DNA of 64,000 nt. It comes from Rhizoclosmatium globosum (taxonomy: Eukaryota; Chytridiomycota; Chytridiomycetes; Chytridiales; Chytriomycetaceae). The position numbers were made by a program, and so were the translations under genes. Below the pieces are notes generated by a model that was given only the letters and a program-made list of their open reading frames with translations, ran no database searches and was not told the origin of the DNA. Positions 1 to 10,613 of the stretch are shown here, piece after piece. The DNA is taken from contig MCGO01000020.1 in the NCBI GenBank assembly GCA_002104985.1, forward strand, positions 552,843 through 616,842. Reading direction: 5' to 3'. How positions within the stretch are numbered: the stretch's first letter is position 1; each line of letters starts with the position of its first letter.

Positions 1-221
1 CTGAACCAACCCAGCTTTTTTGACATATGATGATTGTCCAGAACGTGCGATGGATGTATCCTTCAGTCTGGTGACTATCAATGATCCCCTTCAGCACCGC
101 AGGCGCTTGGATGGACTACTCTCTGTTTTGCCCTTGACTTTTTGATGGAGGCGCAAAAGTGAAAAGGTCCCTTTTTCGTTGATGAAACACCTTATTCTGA
201 TACTCTTTTTGTTAGCACTAG

Positions 222-960
222 AGACGTCAACGTTCAATTCAACCTGGACTAAGCTATGGACTTGCTTCTTCATATCACTGTGGAACCTCCCTTTTGATTT
301 CATTGCGGAACCAATACGCCGGCAAGCAACTGGTCAATATCAATCAGCAGTACCTTGAGCGTAACGGCTGGGTTTTCACCGACGGGTCCGTCAAAAATGG
401 CTGGAAGTACTCCAGAGGTGATTCGAAGCGAGTTGTAAGTGTTATGCTCCTGTCTTCACTTTCAGGCAGTGCTCAACAACCGGTAGTGCTCAACGTGTCA
501 AACGTCCACGGGAAACCTTGTCCTCTGCAAGAACTCGAACGACAACTACTTCCACTGGACCCACAACACCTGCGCTGTTCTAATCGCGATTTTGTGGTTT
601 CATCCATGGTGTCATTGAGTTTTGCATCACTGAACAGTGGAGTACTTGTCGCTGAACCTGTTCGAAGCTGACAGGGTCAGACTACAACCTTGACAAGCAA
701 AGATACCTCCAACAGCTGATCGCGTTTTTTCTGTCCAATTTTATTTCCTTTTCATATACTACCTTTGCTTTCAGCTCTCCCTTGCCGCAACCATTGCATG
801 TCTTCGCCGTGCAAACCAATCCAACTCATTCTTCCACTCCATTGTCGAGTTCGATCAAAACACTAAACTCACTTTCGCCGTCTACAGCGCTTGGAGTCGC
901 GACGTTGGAGTTGAGACCACTGTTGCTGCCTTCATCAGTGATTCAATTCGGAGTTGACGC
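222..960 (+). pseudogene. degraded multi-exon gene remnant, unknown family
   Basis: Not recognised. A reading frame open from about 222 carries coding-like protein (residues such as YLERNGWVFTDGSVKNGWKY) to a good donor (GTAAGTG near 435) and acceptor (TTTCAG near 463). Removing that intron keeps frame, but a TAG follows within a few codons. The same frame then continues as plausible protein (CKNSNDNYFHWTHNTC, near 525-600) until TGA. A third coding-like stretch, 775-960, follows a TTTCAG acceptor and ends with TGA after ISDSIRS. No ATG start is obvious. It looks like a gene with at least one internal stop; unrecognised introns are the alternative. Confidence 0.3.
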
Positions 961-2012
961 CTCTTTGTTGCTGCTTGTTGTCCGCGTTGATCTCAAAATG
1001 GATTGAGGAAGCTGGTAAAATCTTGGACTTATGCCGTTGTTTCAGTGGGGATAGACTTATGGAGGTTGATGTTGACAGTGTTGGCTGGGAAGTGAACGAG
1101 GAATAACAGATACGCAGGAGATACGTGTTAATTCTGCTTGTGCTGCAACAATAGTTTCAACGAAATGGTTTTAATATAGCGCCATCATAGAAATAAATTG
1201 CTCTCGCTTTACTTTGTTTTTGACTTGGATGTTGATAATTGAAACGATGAGACCACCATCAGCCACTGTGTGAACTGCAGGAAGGACCATTCAAGAAAGT
1301 AACATCATATAGTCGAAAGCATTTATGGTGAATTCCATAGAATGGTTATGGCGTCAGTACTGGCTATGCAGTGGTTGCATCAGCTCTGTTCCAACTTGCT
1401 GTGTATGACATATAAACATATCAGATGTCTTAAGTGCATAAGAGATGTTTCTTATTCCATTGATGCAAGACTTGGAGCGTTACAATGAAGACGAATTTTT
1501 TGGCCCATGTTCTGTTGCTATTAATGTCGGAATCTCAAATGAAATGTCCGTTTAAATGCACGTTATCACTTTTAACAATACTATAGATCACGTTTGTGAG
1601 GTTGTATTTCGCGATATAAGTAAGACAAGAATTGCTGTGCGTTTTGGCTCAGAGCTACAATCAATACAAACTATTACATTGTGTGCAGCCAAACAAATTG
1701 CAACAGGCTTCTCCTATCGACAAAGAAACTATTTTAAGTTCATTGAAACGTGTTTAGTGAATATACATTGCGATTGAAGCAAGCGGTACTCTCCTGCATC
1801 AAGTGTGAGCTCAAAACAACCTGCACACTAACAATAATATCACTTTACTTCGTTATGTCGTTCGAGTTGGACGTTGACTTCCCTGTTGCCTTGCCTAGAG
1901 AAACGGAGTTTTGGTCGAAATAACGTCATGTCTTTCAGACGTCCAAATTAAAATGAATACTAACGCAAACAACTGCTTTAATAAAGAAAATGATTCATAA
2001 CAAGGCAGTAAA
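961..2012. other. gene-poor stretch, nothing supported
   Basis: About 1 kb of AT-rich sequence. The only open frames are short, lack recognisable protein character and have no splice structure. I see no tRNA, repeat array or promoter that I could defend. Confidence 0.5.
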
Positions 2013-5000
2013 TCACTGAACAACCGAGTCTGGCTCTCTGTTTTCGTCCAATGCAGCGCCAGTCTCAATCAAACAATTTCCTTTACAATACTCACCAACC
2101 TTTGTAAAGGCAATTCTACCTTTCTTCGCAACATCTCCTTGAAACTCCAACATTCGACGTACGAATTCTTTGACATCCCCTTGGCAATGACTACGCAGAC
2201 ATTGGAGTGTCGGCGAAAGGTTCTTGTTCTTCCATTGACGTGCATTTGTCGTCATAGGGCCAGATGTTTCCAGAAACTTGTCAATTGCTAGCAAGTTGTT
2301 ACAGAAGTCAGTGTTGCTGAGGTTTTTGTTGTTGCGATCAATATAGTCGCCATCTGTGCCATCCAAATCAGTCTCTGGCTTCTTAGGAGAAGGCTGTTTG
2401 GAGACCTTGGAAACGACAGCTTTCGAAGTAGTTCGCGCCACTGGAATGTTGACGGCAGTAGAAGAAACAAGTGGTTGCTTTCCTTTAGGAGAGCGTGGCA
2501 AAACAAGAGTAGCAGAAGCAAGAGACAATGGTTCTTGTAGGGAGAACGATGGTGCTACAGAGTCAGATGAAGGTGGCGATTCCGATTCCATAGCAACCGT
2601 AATATCTGTCGCATCCTCAATCAGAGGCTCCTCATTCGAATCATTCAATTCATCCTCTGACACATAATCTTCTTCCATTGGATCTTCCATTCCAGCCGCA
2701 ACAGCCTCCCTTTCTAAAGCAACTCGCGCTGTTTCATTTGCTGCGTACATTTCCTCCCATTCACGCTGCAATCGCGCAATATCATTTGCTTTTTGCTGCT
2801 CCATTGCACGACACAAGTCCTCGACAGTTGCGTTTCCATCCTTCAACTTCAGCACGAGTTTCTGCAAAACAGCCTTGAAAGCATCCCCCTTTGAAACAGC
2901 CATAATCTTTTCGTACACATTCTTGAAACTTGATGGGGCTGTCGGATCAACACACGCCGTTTTCTCCACATACGCTACAGCCAGTTCAGATAAAGTCCCT
3001 TTCCATGAGCTTGTCACAAGACCTTTTGCAAGAGCTGTACATTCAATGCGAATAGGACGTGTATCAACCTGGACTTTTCGAATTTGAGGGTGACAGGCAA
3101 TCATACGAGCAAGACACTCAAGATCCTTAATGTATCTCATTGAAGTGTCGTACTTTTCGTGTCGAGCATCGTACATATTGATGTGGTATGGAACTCCGTT
3201 GATGATACGCAGAACCCAATAGGTTTTCTTTCCGCTGTGCGATGCAATTATTCGAGCCTTTTCCTGCATGTCCCCACCACAAATATTTTCTGGCTCCTCC
3301 TCTCGTTTTCTCTTGAGAGTTTGAACTGATGATACTTCGACATTGGCACTATGAATCTGCGTTATCGAAGAAGACGATCCTATTGAGGGCAAGGTTCCAA
3401 CAGGATGTGCCTTTGATGTGGTAGGCACACTAATAGGCCGATTAACAGTGGAAGAGGTTGAAGTTGAGGCTGCAGTTCTTGGTTTGTATGCAGCCTCTGC
3501 CAAAGATCGAGACGTGAATCCAATGCTATTTGAAGCACTTTGGGCTGACCCTTCAGAAGCCAAAACAAGTGGGGTAGAGACAGCATCAGTCTTGGTAACT
3601 GTGGCAAAGGCAGCGCGAAGTTCCTTGTTATACTCCTCCATTTCCATTCGTTGACTTTTTTGGATGACTGTAATACCATGGCCAGGTTGTTGGAGCTTTT
3701 CCCAGGTCGCCTTTGATGGGAACAAGTATCCTGACGTCACACCCAACTTGTTGAGTCGATAAACGTGGCACATAAGATGCTTGACAGCATCGAGCTTTGG
3801 ATTCGATGGATCATTCCAAAGTTGCAAAAACTTTACAACCTTGTCACGTTTCCCCTTTAACAACGAGTTTAGAAGACCAGCTTCCCATCAAAAGGACCAA
3901 CCTTCACAGCCTGCGTCAGACAGTCAATTGTAATGGAACCATCTTCAATCATTTTGATAATTGAAGTGTCAAATTTGAAAGAGGAATGCTGCGTGTCAGC
4001 AAGCTCATCATGCCGCTTGGACAATTTTGATGTATCAAGAAGACCAAGAGCAATTTGGTGCATGTAGTCGTCGTTTAAAGAGCTGAGATACACCACAATA
4101 TCTTCGAGTTCATGTGGAAGGAGAGGAGAGTTTCCGTTTTCAACATAATTCTCGCCTATCTTTTGCGAATTGCCGAAAGCATTTTTGACCTATAAGATGG
4201 TTAGAAAGTGTAATCAAAGAGCAATTACTGTTACCTTGGTTGCTGTCCGTGGATTTCCTCGGTTCATCCAACGAGGATCTTGAGGGTGCGAATCACAGCC
4301 AGTCTTGACTTGTTGATTTTCTGACTTCTCCTTAACACAATCCTCACATTCTGGCTTGAAGGTTTCAGTGCTACCATGCCCGCGCGCTTCGTGATTTAAA
4401 ACAATGGCGCTCAAAAAGCCGTTGACATTGTTTGGATTATTCCACTCTCCTGTACAGAACTGTTCACAGCCGTGAGCAAATGGCAAAAGAGAACAGTTAA
4501 CTAACCACTGGTCTGTTTAATACATCTTTTTGCGGAGTCACGTCATCCAGCTCTAACAGCGGTGTTCCTTTCGGACCTCTCTTCATATTGATGAACAACG
4601 ACAGAGTTGCAGCGGAACAAGATGGAGCCAAACACTTTGGATCCAAGTAGGGATCAAATATGGCACACGACGCATGATCGCCTATCAGTTCGCAAAACGC
4701 ACGGACACCACGGTAGAAACTGTTGTAGGTTTTCGCTGTCTGTTCGGCCACAAGCTTAGTACCCGTGAGACAAGACGCCTTATCGACAAGCTTCAAATTG
4801 TAGCGGGAAAGAATGGCTGGGTAGGCTATGGCATTGATTGTTCTTTGAGTTCTGGAACAGTAATAAACGATCTCGACTCACCTGCTAAATGAATTGCATG
4901 AACGTCATCCTCAATGTCGTTTGCATTAACATTGATCTTTCCACGGTGTCCATACTGAACCTCCTTGCTTACTTGAACGACTTTCGGGTTGTGGACCATT

Positions 5001-5119
5001 GCTGGCTGATTGCCCTTCTTCTTGACGGCAGCACACTCAGCAGCCACAGATTGATCAACTTCCGTACGTTCCGTTGTCGTTGATTGCTGCAGAGGAGCCG
5101 GCGCTGGTCCAGTTTGCAT
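2013..5119 (-). CDS. Crypton-like tyrosine recombinase, frame broken once
   Basis: Spliced gene read leftwards from the ATG at 5119. Introns at about 4827-4883, 4450-4495 and 4190-4234 each restore frame. The N-terminal part (AKTYNSFYRGVRAFCEL...) resembles the SAM-like core-binding domain of eukaryotic tyrosine recombinases. The catalytic part has KGKRD, GVTSGYLFPS, SHSGKKT (an HxxR box with K for R), DARHEKYD and the likely nucleophile tyrosine in SMRYIKD. Known Crypton/DIRS-type enzymes use R...HxxR...H...Y. The first catalytic Arg is not certain; RHDEL is a candidate. The exon ending at 3869 and the long exon 2013-3868 are one base out of register, with no credible intron between them. 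The C-terminal 250 residues are low-complexity plus an unrecognised domain. Role inferred: DNA strand exchange for a mobile element. Confidence 0.6.
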
Positions 5120-5461
5120 GTGGTGTTGGAAATTCGGACGGATTTGTTGGTGGCCATGATCACGGTCACGAAAGTCACGAAGCTCACAATTTTTTTGGTC
5201 ATTAGATAGGGATATAATGGGATTTTGAAACGTGGTTGTGAGTCGAACATCAACCAGCCACGAGATCTCCGCTTAAGAGGTCAACAGCCTTCAACACCTC
5301 AGATTGTATCATATGAAATGAAATGAGCTATTCTTACCGTTGGTCGTGATGTTCGCTGTGTCAGTTATCGTAACACCCTCAGGAGAATAAAATGTCGCGG
5401 TATTACACATCAGCTGGCTTTCACATTGCAAAAGAATTCGCTATATTTTATATGCGCATTC

Positions 5462-6652
5462 TTAAAACTGACGGTAATTAAATTCACGACGACCCATCAT
5501 TATCCATTGCTCTGATGTCTTCTCCGTTTTCCAGGTCAAGCAGAACTTAAAGTCGTCCACATTCTCAACCGAAAGAGGCGTACTCCAAACAAGGTCAGAT
5601 AATTTAAGGGAATCAGATTTCAAGCGGGGAGAGTAAACTTCCTCAAGAGTAGTTTCAAAGAATTCCACAAATACTTCAACTTCAAACCGTCCTGTCTCTT
5701 TGCTGGGAAGACGAGAATACGATTTTAACGCCATTAAAATTCCAGGAACGTCTCCGTTAAGTGCATCAACCAAAGCATGGAAATCTTTAGAGAGTAGAAT
5801 AACATTGTTTTCGTTTGATTCAAATCGTTCTCGAGCTCCAAAACAAGATGACTTTTCCAATAAATAGCATTTGTTGGGTTGGCAGAACATTTGAGAGAAT
5901 ATATTCTCATTTTCGATTCGTTGATGCAAAAACAATGGATTATTGATGTCAACACACGAAGTTTTTGGATGCTCGTAGAACTGAGTATCCAAAGCTGGTG
6001 GAGAATCCTCAATGTCTAACCGACAATAGTCCTGGTGGTAAATTCTTTGATGCTGCGAATCTGATGAGGTTGCAAGAAGAGAGAAATTGAATGACTCAAG
6101 AATCAAAGATAGAATGCATTGATGTTGGCGGTTGAAGCTTTCAATATATTTGAGGAGGGCATTCTCAAACCCATAAATATGATCTTTGGTTTCGAATACA
6201 AGATTGAGAGACAGCAGGTTGTTGTCGTCATAACGTATTGAAGTCTCTTTGTCAAGGGATAGATCATAGAAGGCAATATTTTCAGATGCTAGGTTATACA
6301 TCATTTGTCGCACACCAACTGCTGTAACGGAGCCGCTTACGACCGAGGAACACGCCCAAAGTCTATTCATTGAACCGCTTGTGCTGAATTGATCATTTCG
6401 TATCCCTGAATTAACATCGCAATGTGCTTCTTGCTTTTTCAATCCCAGCACCTCTTTTGTGTCTTCAAGCGCTTTTTTCGTCTGAACCGCCTCGTTTGAG
6501 TCCATCCCCATATCTTTGGTCACCTTCTTAGAAACCCTGACGAAGCTAACGCTCATCCAATCGTTAACCCGCTTACGCACAGATGTTGCAGCATATCTTG
6601 CTTCCAGAATGCTGGCTTCGACATCGGCGACGGCATCGTGCGCACTCTTCAT
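5462..6652 (-). CDS. hypothetical protein, possible HNH-like nuclease domain
   Basis: Single 396-residue open frame. Residues 1-90 are helical and Lys/Glu-rich. In the C-terminal third, a stretch with KCYLLEKSSC, then ENNVILLSKDFHALVDA, has the general look of HNH-type domains in fungal proteins (Cys/His-containing loop, NN-ILLS, D-H-LFD), but a complete metal-binding set is not visible. A poly-pyrimidine tract followed by AG just before 6700 could be a splice acceptor, so an upstream exon is possible. It lies on the same strand directly upstream of the recombinase gene, which may hint at a mobile origin. Function is not established. Confidence 0.45.
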   Translation of the reverse strand: MKSAHDAVADVEASILEARYAATSVRKRVNDWMSVSFVRVSKKVTKDMGMDSNEAVQTKKALEDTKEVLGLKKQEAHCDVNSGIRNDQFSTSGSMNRLWACSSVVSGSVTAVGVRQMMYNLASENIAFYDLSLDKETSIRYDDNNLLSLNLVFETKDHIYGFENALLKYIESFNRQHQCILSLILESFNFSLLATSSDSQHQRIYHQDYCRLDIEDSPPALDTQFYEHPKTSCVDINNPLFLHQRIENENIFSQMFCQPNKCYLLEKSSCFGARERFESNENNVILLSKDFHALVDALNGDVPGILMALKSYSRLPSKETGRFEVEVFVEFFETTLEEVYSPRLKSDSLKLSDLVWSTPLSVENVDDFKFCLTWKTEKTSEQWIMMGRREFNYRQF

Positions 6653-6802
6653 TTCAAAGTTAAGATTTTTTGGAGCACGTTTCCCAAATTCCGTGTTTCA
6701 CTAAAAAAAAATGAAAGAAAAGGCGGTTGAATAAGATGACATCTTTTAGAAATTCAATATGGACTTCAAAAAATGTAGGAGTAAGAATAATTAACTAAAG
6801 TA

Positions 6803-6886
6803 CTAAATCAAACCAGCACAAGCAAGAACCAAAGCCCCAGAAAATCCAATGGAGTGAGCACCTTTGCAGGCAAGAGAAACGGACAT
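6803..6886 (-). CDS. 27-codon miniature relative of the Cys-rich modular gene
   Basis: Too short to be called by length alone, but its ends match the neighbouring gene family. It begins MSVSLAC, like the MSVSQAC start of the genes at 7287-8584 and 33402-35055. It ends HSIGFSGALVLACAGLI, like their GSIGLGGALVLAVAVLI and GSIGLAGALVVACAVLI tails. Everything between has been lost. A TATAAG-like element lies upstream near 6919. It is either a deletion derivative still able to make a peptide or a fossil. It lies immediately downstream of the full-length copy on the same strand. Confidence 0.5.
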   Translation of the reverse strand: MSVSLACKGAHSIGFSGALVLACAGLI

Positions 6887-7286
6887 GATTCTACGAGGCT
6901 TTTTTTGAGTGGTGGGTTTATATAAGTCTAGTTTTAACGTTCGTTTGGAATTACCGCTAATCAAAAACGATGAATCGAACTTTCATGCCAAGATATCTGA
7001 CATTGATCTATCTCCGCCTTGCTTGATCGAATTGCGTCCGAATTTAATTTGAGTATTGGGTTGCATGAACTCACACGAATCACTGTTAAATAAATCTACT
7101 TAACTTTTCAACAATGTTCCAGTTCAAATCGGGAGAACCTGAGAAACCATTCGTTGTTAAAGGTCGTACGGAAAGGAGAGAACTTCAGAATTTGAATGCA
7201 TATGACGATATATTTTCAAATCAGATGAGCTTGGATAAATGCAGGAAAATAACACTACAAGGTATAGTCGATCATAGTGACATAAA
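6887..7286. other. upstream region of the miniature gene
   Basis: About 400 bases holding a TATA-like element (TATATAAG near 6919) oriented toward the miniature minus-strand gene, and the 3' flank of the next Cys-rich gene. No further coding sequence is supported; a plus-strand open frame at 7114-7581 is an antisense shadow. Confidence 0.4.
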
Positions 7287-8584
7287 TCAAATCAAGACGG
7301 CAACAGCAAGCACCAAAGCTCCACCCAATCCAATTGAACCAGCTCCTGAACCAACGACAGTTGTTGGTTTCGATGGAGTACTCGTTTTAGCATCAGCGGC
7401 GGCGGAAGTAGTCTTAGTTGGAGGAATTGGTGAAGGTGCAACAACACTGGTTGACGTTGAAGCAGAAGTGTCATTGAGTGGGTTTGGAATATTGTCTGGC
7501 AAGCTCAAAATAGGAATAGGAGTCAAAGCCAAGCCGACTTTGGCACAAGAGTCTGAACGAGCAGAAACACCGCTTTGGTAATCACTGAACCATCTAGACT
7601 TGTCGTTTCCTGGGAGGTCACAGTATGCTAAAAGAGATTCAGTGACTAGAAAATCATGGTTAATATAAAGCCGAGGTCTAAAACGCGATAGAACTCACAA
7701 AGTCCTGTACAAATACAAGTGTTTGCAGAAGCAGCATCAGCCCCCTTTCCACAATTCCTGAACCTTTGACCAAACGCGTCAAGAACGTAGTTACACGCAG
7801 GAGTAAGAGGAGCAGGCGTTGGAGTATCTTTAATCGGGTTTGGGATATTATTCGGCAATGGAACAAGAGGAATCGGTTGCACAGACAAGCCGACGTTGGC
7901 GCATGAGGTCGCACGGGTAGACACACCGCTTTGGTAATCATTGAACCAGCTGGATTTATCGTTTCCTGGAAGATCACAGTAAGCCAAGAGTGACTCTGTG
8001 TCTATGGCAATGGTTAAAAGGGGTTATTTAATTAAAAAGGAAAGGGAAAGTAGATGGACATACATAGGCCAGTGCAAATACACGTGTCGATAGCCTTTGT
8101 GTCCGGACCTTTTCCACAGTTACGGAATCGCTGACCGAAGCCTGTGAGGATGTAGTTACAGGCTGGTGTAAGCGGACCGGTCTGGACTGCCCATGGGTTT
8201 GGAATGTCGCTTGGCAAAGCGATTACAGTTGCTGGAACGACTGGTTTGTTGACAGCGCTGGCGTAATACAGTCAGCTTTTGCTTTTTGATTGATGCAACG
8301 ACGATTACTCACAGACAAGCATTCATACGAGCATCGACAGCGGCTGAGTAAGATGTTGTCCAAGTGTTTCTGTCGTTTTCTGGGAAGTTACAGTACGCAT
8401 TGACTGACTCTGGGTCTGTTTGGGATGATGAGGATGAGCATAACCAATTTAAGGGTATTTGTAAGTTACCGAGTGAGGTACAGTTACAGTCTGTAGTAGC
8501 GTTGCTGTTTGGTGCCTTTCCACAGGCTGAGAATTCTTGTTGGAGAGCCGTAAGGGCGTAGTTGCAGGCTTGAGAAACTGACAT
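7287..8584 (-). CDS. modular Cys-rich protein with GPI-like tail (three modules)
   Basis: Five or six short exons read from MSVSQACNYAL. Each module has a first half (AC-Y....F..RFRNCGKG....-TCIC-GL) and a second half (ESLLAYCDLPGNDKS-W...YQSG-SARSDSCA-VGL) joined across a phase-1 intron, and modules are linked by P-rich spacers (SLPDNIPNPI). Three modules are visible, followed by a Ser/Thr/Pro stalk and a hydrophobic C-terminus (GSIGLGGALVLAVAVLI) typical of GPI attachment. No N-terminal signal peptide is seen, although the layout suggests a surface protein. A paralogue with one more module lies at 33402-35055. I do not recognise a named domain; the Cys spacing is not that of CFEM. Likely an extracellular or wall-associated protein. 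Confidence 0.65.
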
Positions 8585-8596
8585 TTTCTGATTCAA

Positions 8597-8940
8597 GAGG
8601 TTTTTTTTTGTTGATGGATAAAGGCTAGCTGTACACTCTGGTCTTTTTATGGATTAGTTGGACCTGCCGCTTCTGCCGCTAATCAACACACCAATCATCA
8701 AATCGAACCCTGGATCTGAAAATCGCCCAGCCACATTAAATCCGGTTCAATGTAGAGATTGATTTCCGTGGCATGGACTGCCGCTGCAGATGCTGTGCGG
8801 ATAATCACCAATGACGATTTTCTCCATTTTACTATTACCTCATGAATTGATGAACGCGGACGAGACAATCTCTCCAACAGTCTGCACATGTCTCTTTATT
8901 TCCTTAATTCCATCATTAAAATACCTCGTCACACCTCATG
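8597..8940. other. intergenic, nothing supported
   Basis: Region between the start of the Cys-rich gene and the 3' end of the F-box/LRR gene. It contains a TTTTTATGG-type AT-rich promoter patch near 8640 for the leftward gene. No coding sequence is supported. Confidence 0.4.
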
Positions 8941-10456
8941 TCATATCTGAACAACAGGCATATCAAAATCAAGCACAAGCCCTTGATTCCCTGTACAATC
9001 ACATTCTTCCAAACTAACCAATTTCAAGAACTCGCGTGGAATACGACCTGACAACTGGTTATCGTAGAGAAAGAGAGATTGCAGTTTGCGTAGGTTCCCG
9101 AGTTCAGGTGGGATTGGACCAGTTAGTCTGTTATCTCGCAAGGAGAACCATGTCAGGTTTGTAAGTTGTCCGAGTTCGCGTGGGATTGTTCCTGTTTGAA
9201 AATACGTAAGAATATGTGTGATAGAGTTTGTTATCTTTCAACTCTTTCTGTTTTGCTCCATTCACTAGTTCTCGTTGAGAAGCTCTATCCCTAGCAGGCT
9301 CGCCTCACCCACGTCTTCATGAAGCATTATTCGCTGCCCTCACATTTCTTCGTTTGTTCACATCCTTCGTTTGCTGCACTCGGTCTCCCTTCCTAAGTCT
9401 CTCCAACCTCATTTCGTCCCATTTCTCGACGTCAGTCACTTTTCTGTCATTCACTTTCATGTGTTCGACATTCCATTCACTCAGTAACAGTCTCACTCAT
9501 GGGTACTCACCCGTCAACTGATTAAAAGCCAAGCGAAAATCCCTGAGTTCTTTCAGCATTCCAAGTTCTTTGGGGATAGTACCCGTCAACTTGTTGTTGT
9601 TGAACGACAAGTGCGTGAGTTTCACCAAATCACCAATTTCCGGGGGGATAGAACCCGATAAGTTACAGTGATGCAGTTGAATACGTTTAAGGTTACGCAG
9701 GTGACCGATTTCGGGCGGGATGGGGCCTGAGAGAGCGTTACGAGAAAGGTCCAAGTCCTGAAGTGAAACAAGAGCACCAATTTCCTTTGGGATAGTCCCT
9801 TGGATGCCGGACAATTGCAGGGTTACGAGTCGATCGAGCAGGCGAATTGAAGGAGGGATTCTAAAGACGGCGTCTGAGTCCATGCCCCAACTGATGTCGG
9901 TTTTCTTTGACAGACAAGTGTTCGCAAACTTGCACTGCCACTTGTTCGGAGCCAGAAAGAAGATGCGTTCGAGTTCGAGCATTTCCGCCTCTTCTTCGTT
10001 TGTGAACCTCGCAACGGACAGCGCGGCAAACAGCGGCCCCTCGAGCACGCGCTTGAACCGGCGACTCGTGCGCGCCAGGCCAAACACCGAGCGCGGATGC
10101 ACATGGCCCAGGATCGACGCGAGGACGTCGTCGGGAACATCGCCCAGACAAACTCGGAACACGTGGAACGGGTGCTGCAGCCGCCGAAGCTGCAGCGACA
10201 GAGATCGCGATTCGAACCCGATCTCGGACCGCCGCGACTCGATCAGAGACTTGAGTTCGGAGTGCTGCGACTCGAGGAGGGTGACGATTGTTTGGAGGAC
10301 GAGACTGTGGTGGTGGAGGATGCGTTGGTTGGATTCGAGAAGGTGCACGATGTCTTGGTTGCTACTGTTGCTAGGAGTAGTAGTACTTGTTGTAGTAGGT
10401 GGTGGTGGTGGTGGTGGTGGTGTCATTGTGTTCAATTGATGATTGTTACTCATCAC
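8941..10456 (-). CDS. F-box/leucine-rich-repeat protein
   Basis: Two exons, 10456-9511 and 9191-8941. The 319-base intron is long for this window, and splicing rebuilds QLTGTIPRELGQL across the junction. N-terminus: poly-Pro run, Ser/Thr-rich segment, then a helical stretch (residues about 40-95). An F-box-like segment follows near residue 105 (LGDVPDDVLASILGHVHP...). About seven plant-type LRRs occupy the rest (L-L-L--N-LTG-IPPELG-L). Such proteins act as SCF ubiquitin-ligase substrate receptors, with the F-box binding Skp1 and the LRRs binding the target. That role is inferred from family. Three more proteins of this design are at 25333, 38819 and 48853. Confidence 0.7.
10397..10423. repeat. 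GGT trinucleotide run
   Basis: Uninterrupted GGT repeats inside the first exon of the leftward F-box/LRR gene. On the coding strand they encode a run of prolines. Length polymorphism is likely. Confidence 0.8.
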
Positions 10457-10613
10457 AGATGGAGAAGGACATCACGCAATCGCTCATCGAATGCACGTGC
10501 CCAATCCTCTGAACTCCGTCCGCCTCCTTCTTTCTCTTACAGGTTCAAATCAGAGTATTATTTATTATGCAGTTGTTCTACATGTTAAATCCACTTAATT
10601 TATTTGTCTTGAA

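Noticed and set aside
3845..3872. 23-base intron that would repair the recombinase gene
   Set aside because: It has GT and AG and keeps frame, but it is far shorter than any other intron here and lacks a convincing branch site. A base error is simpler.
7114..7581. 155-codon plus-strand frame
   Set aside because: Antisense to the last exons of the Cys-rich gene, whose homologue at 33402 proves the minus strand is coding.
7646..8584. CFEM domain in the Cys-rich modules
   Set aside because: The modules have six Cys in the pattern C...C...CxC...C...C rather than the eight evenly spaced Cys of CFEM.
9804..10439. 211-codon plus-strand frame opposite the F-box/LRR gene
   Set aside because: Arg/Ser-rich shadow of the leftward gene ending in a glycine run from the GGT repeat; no domain and no splice signals.
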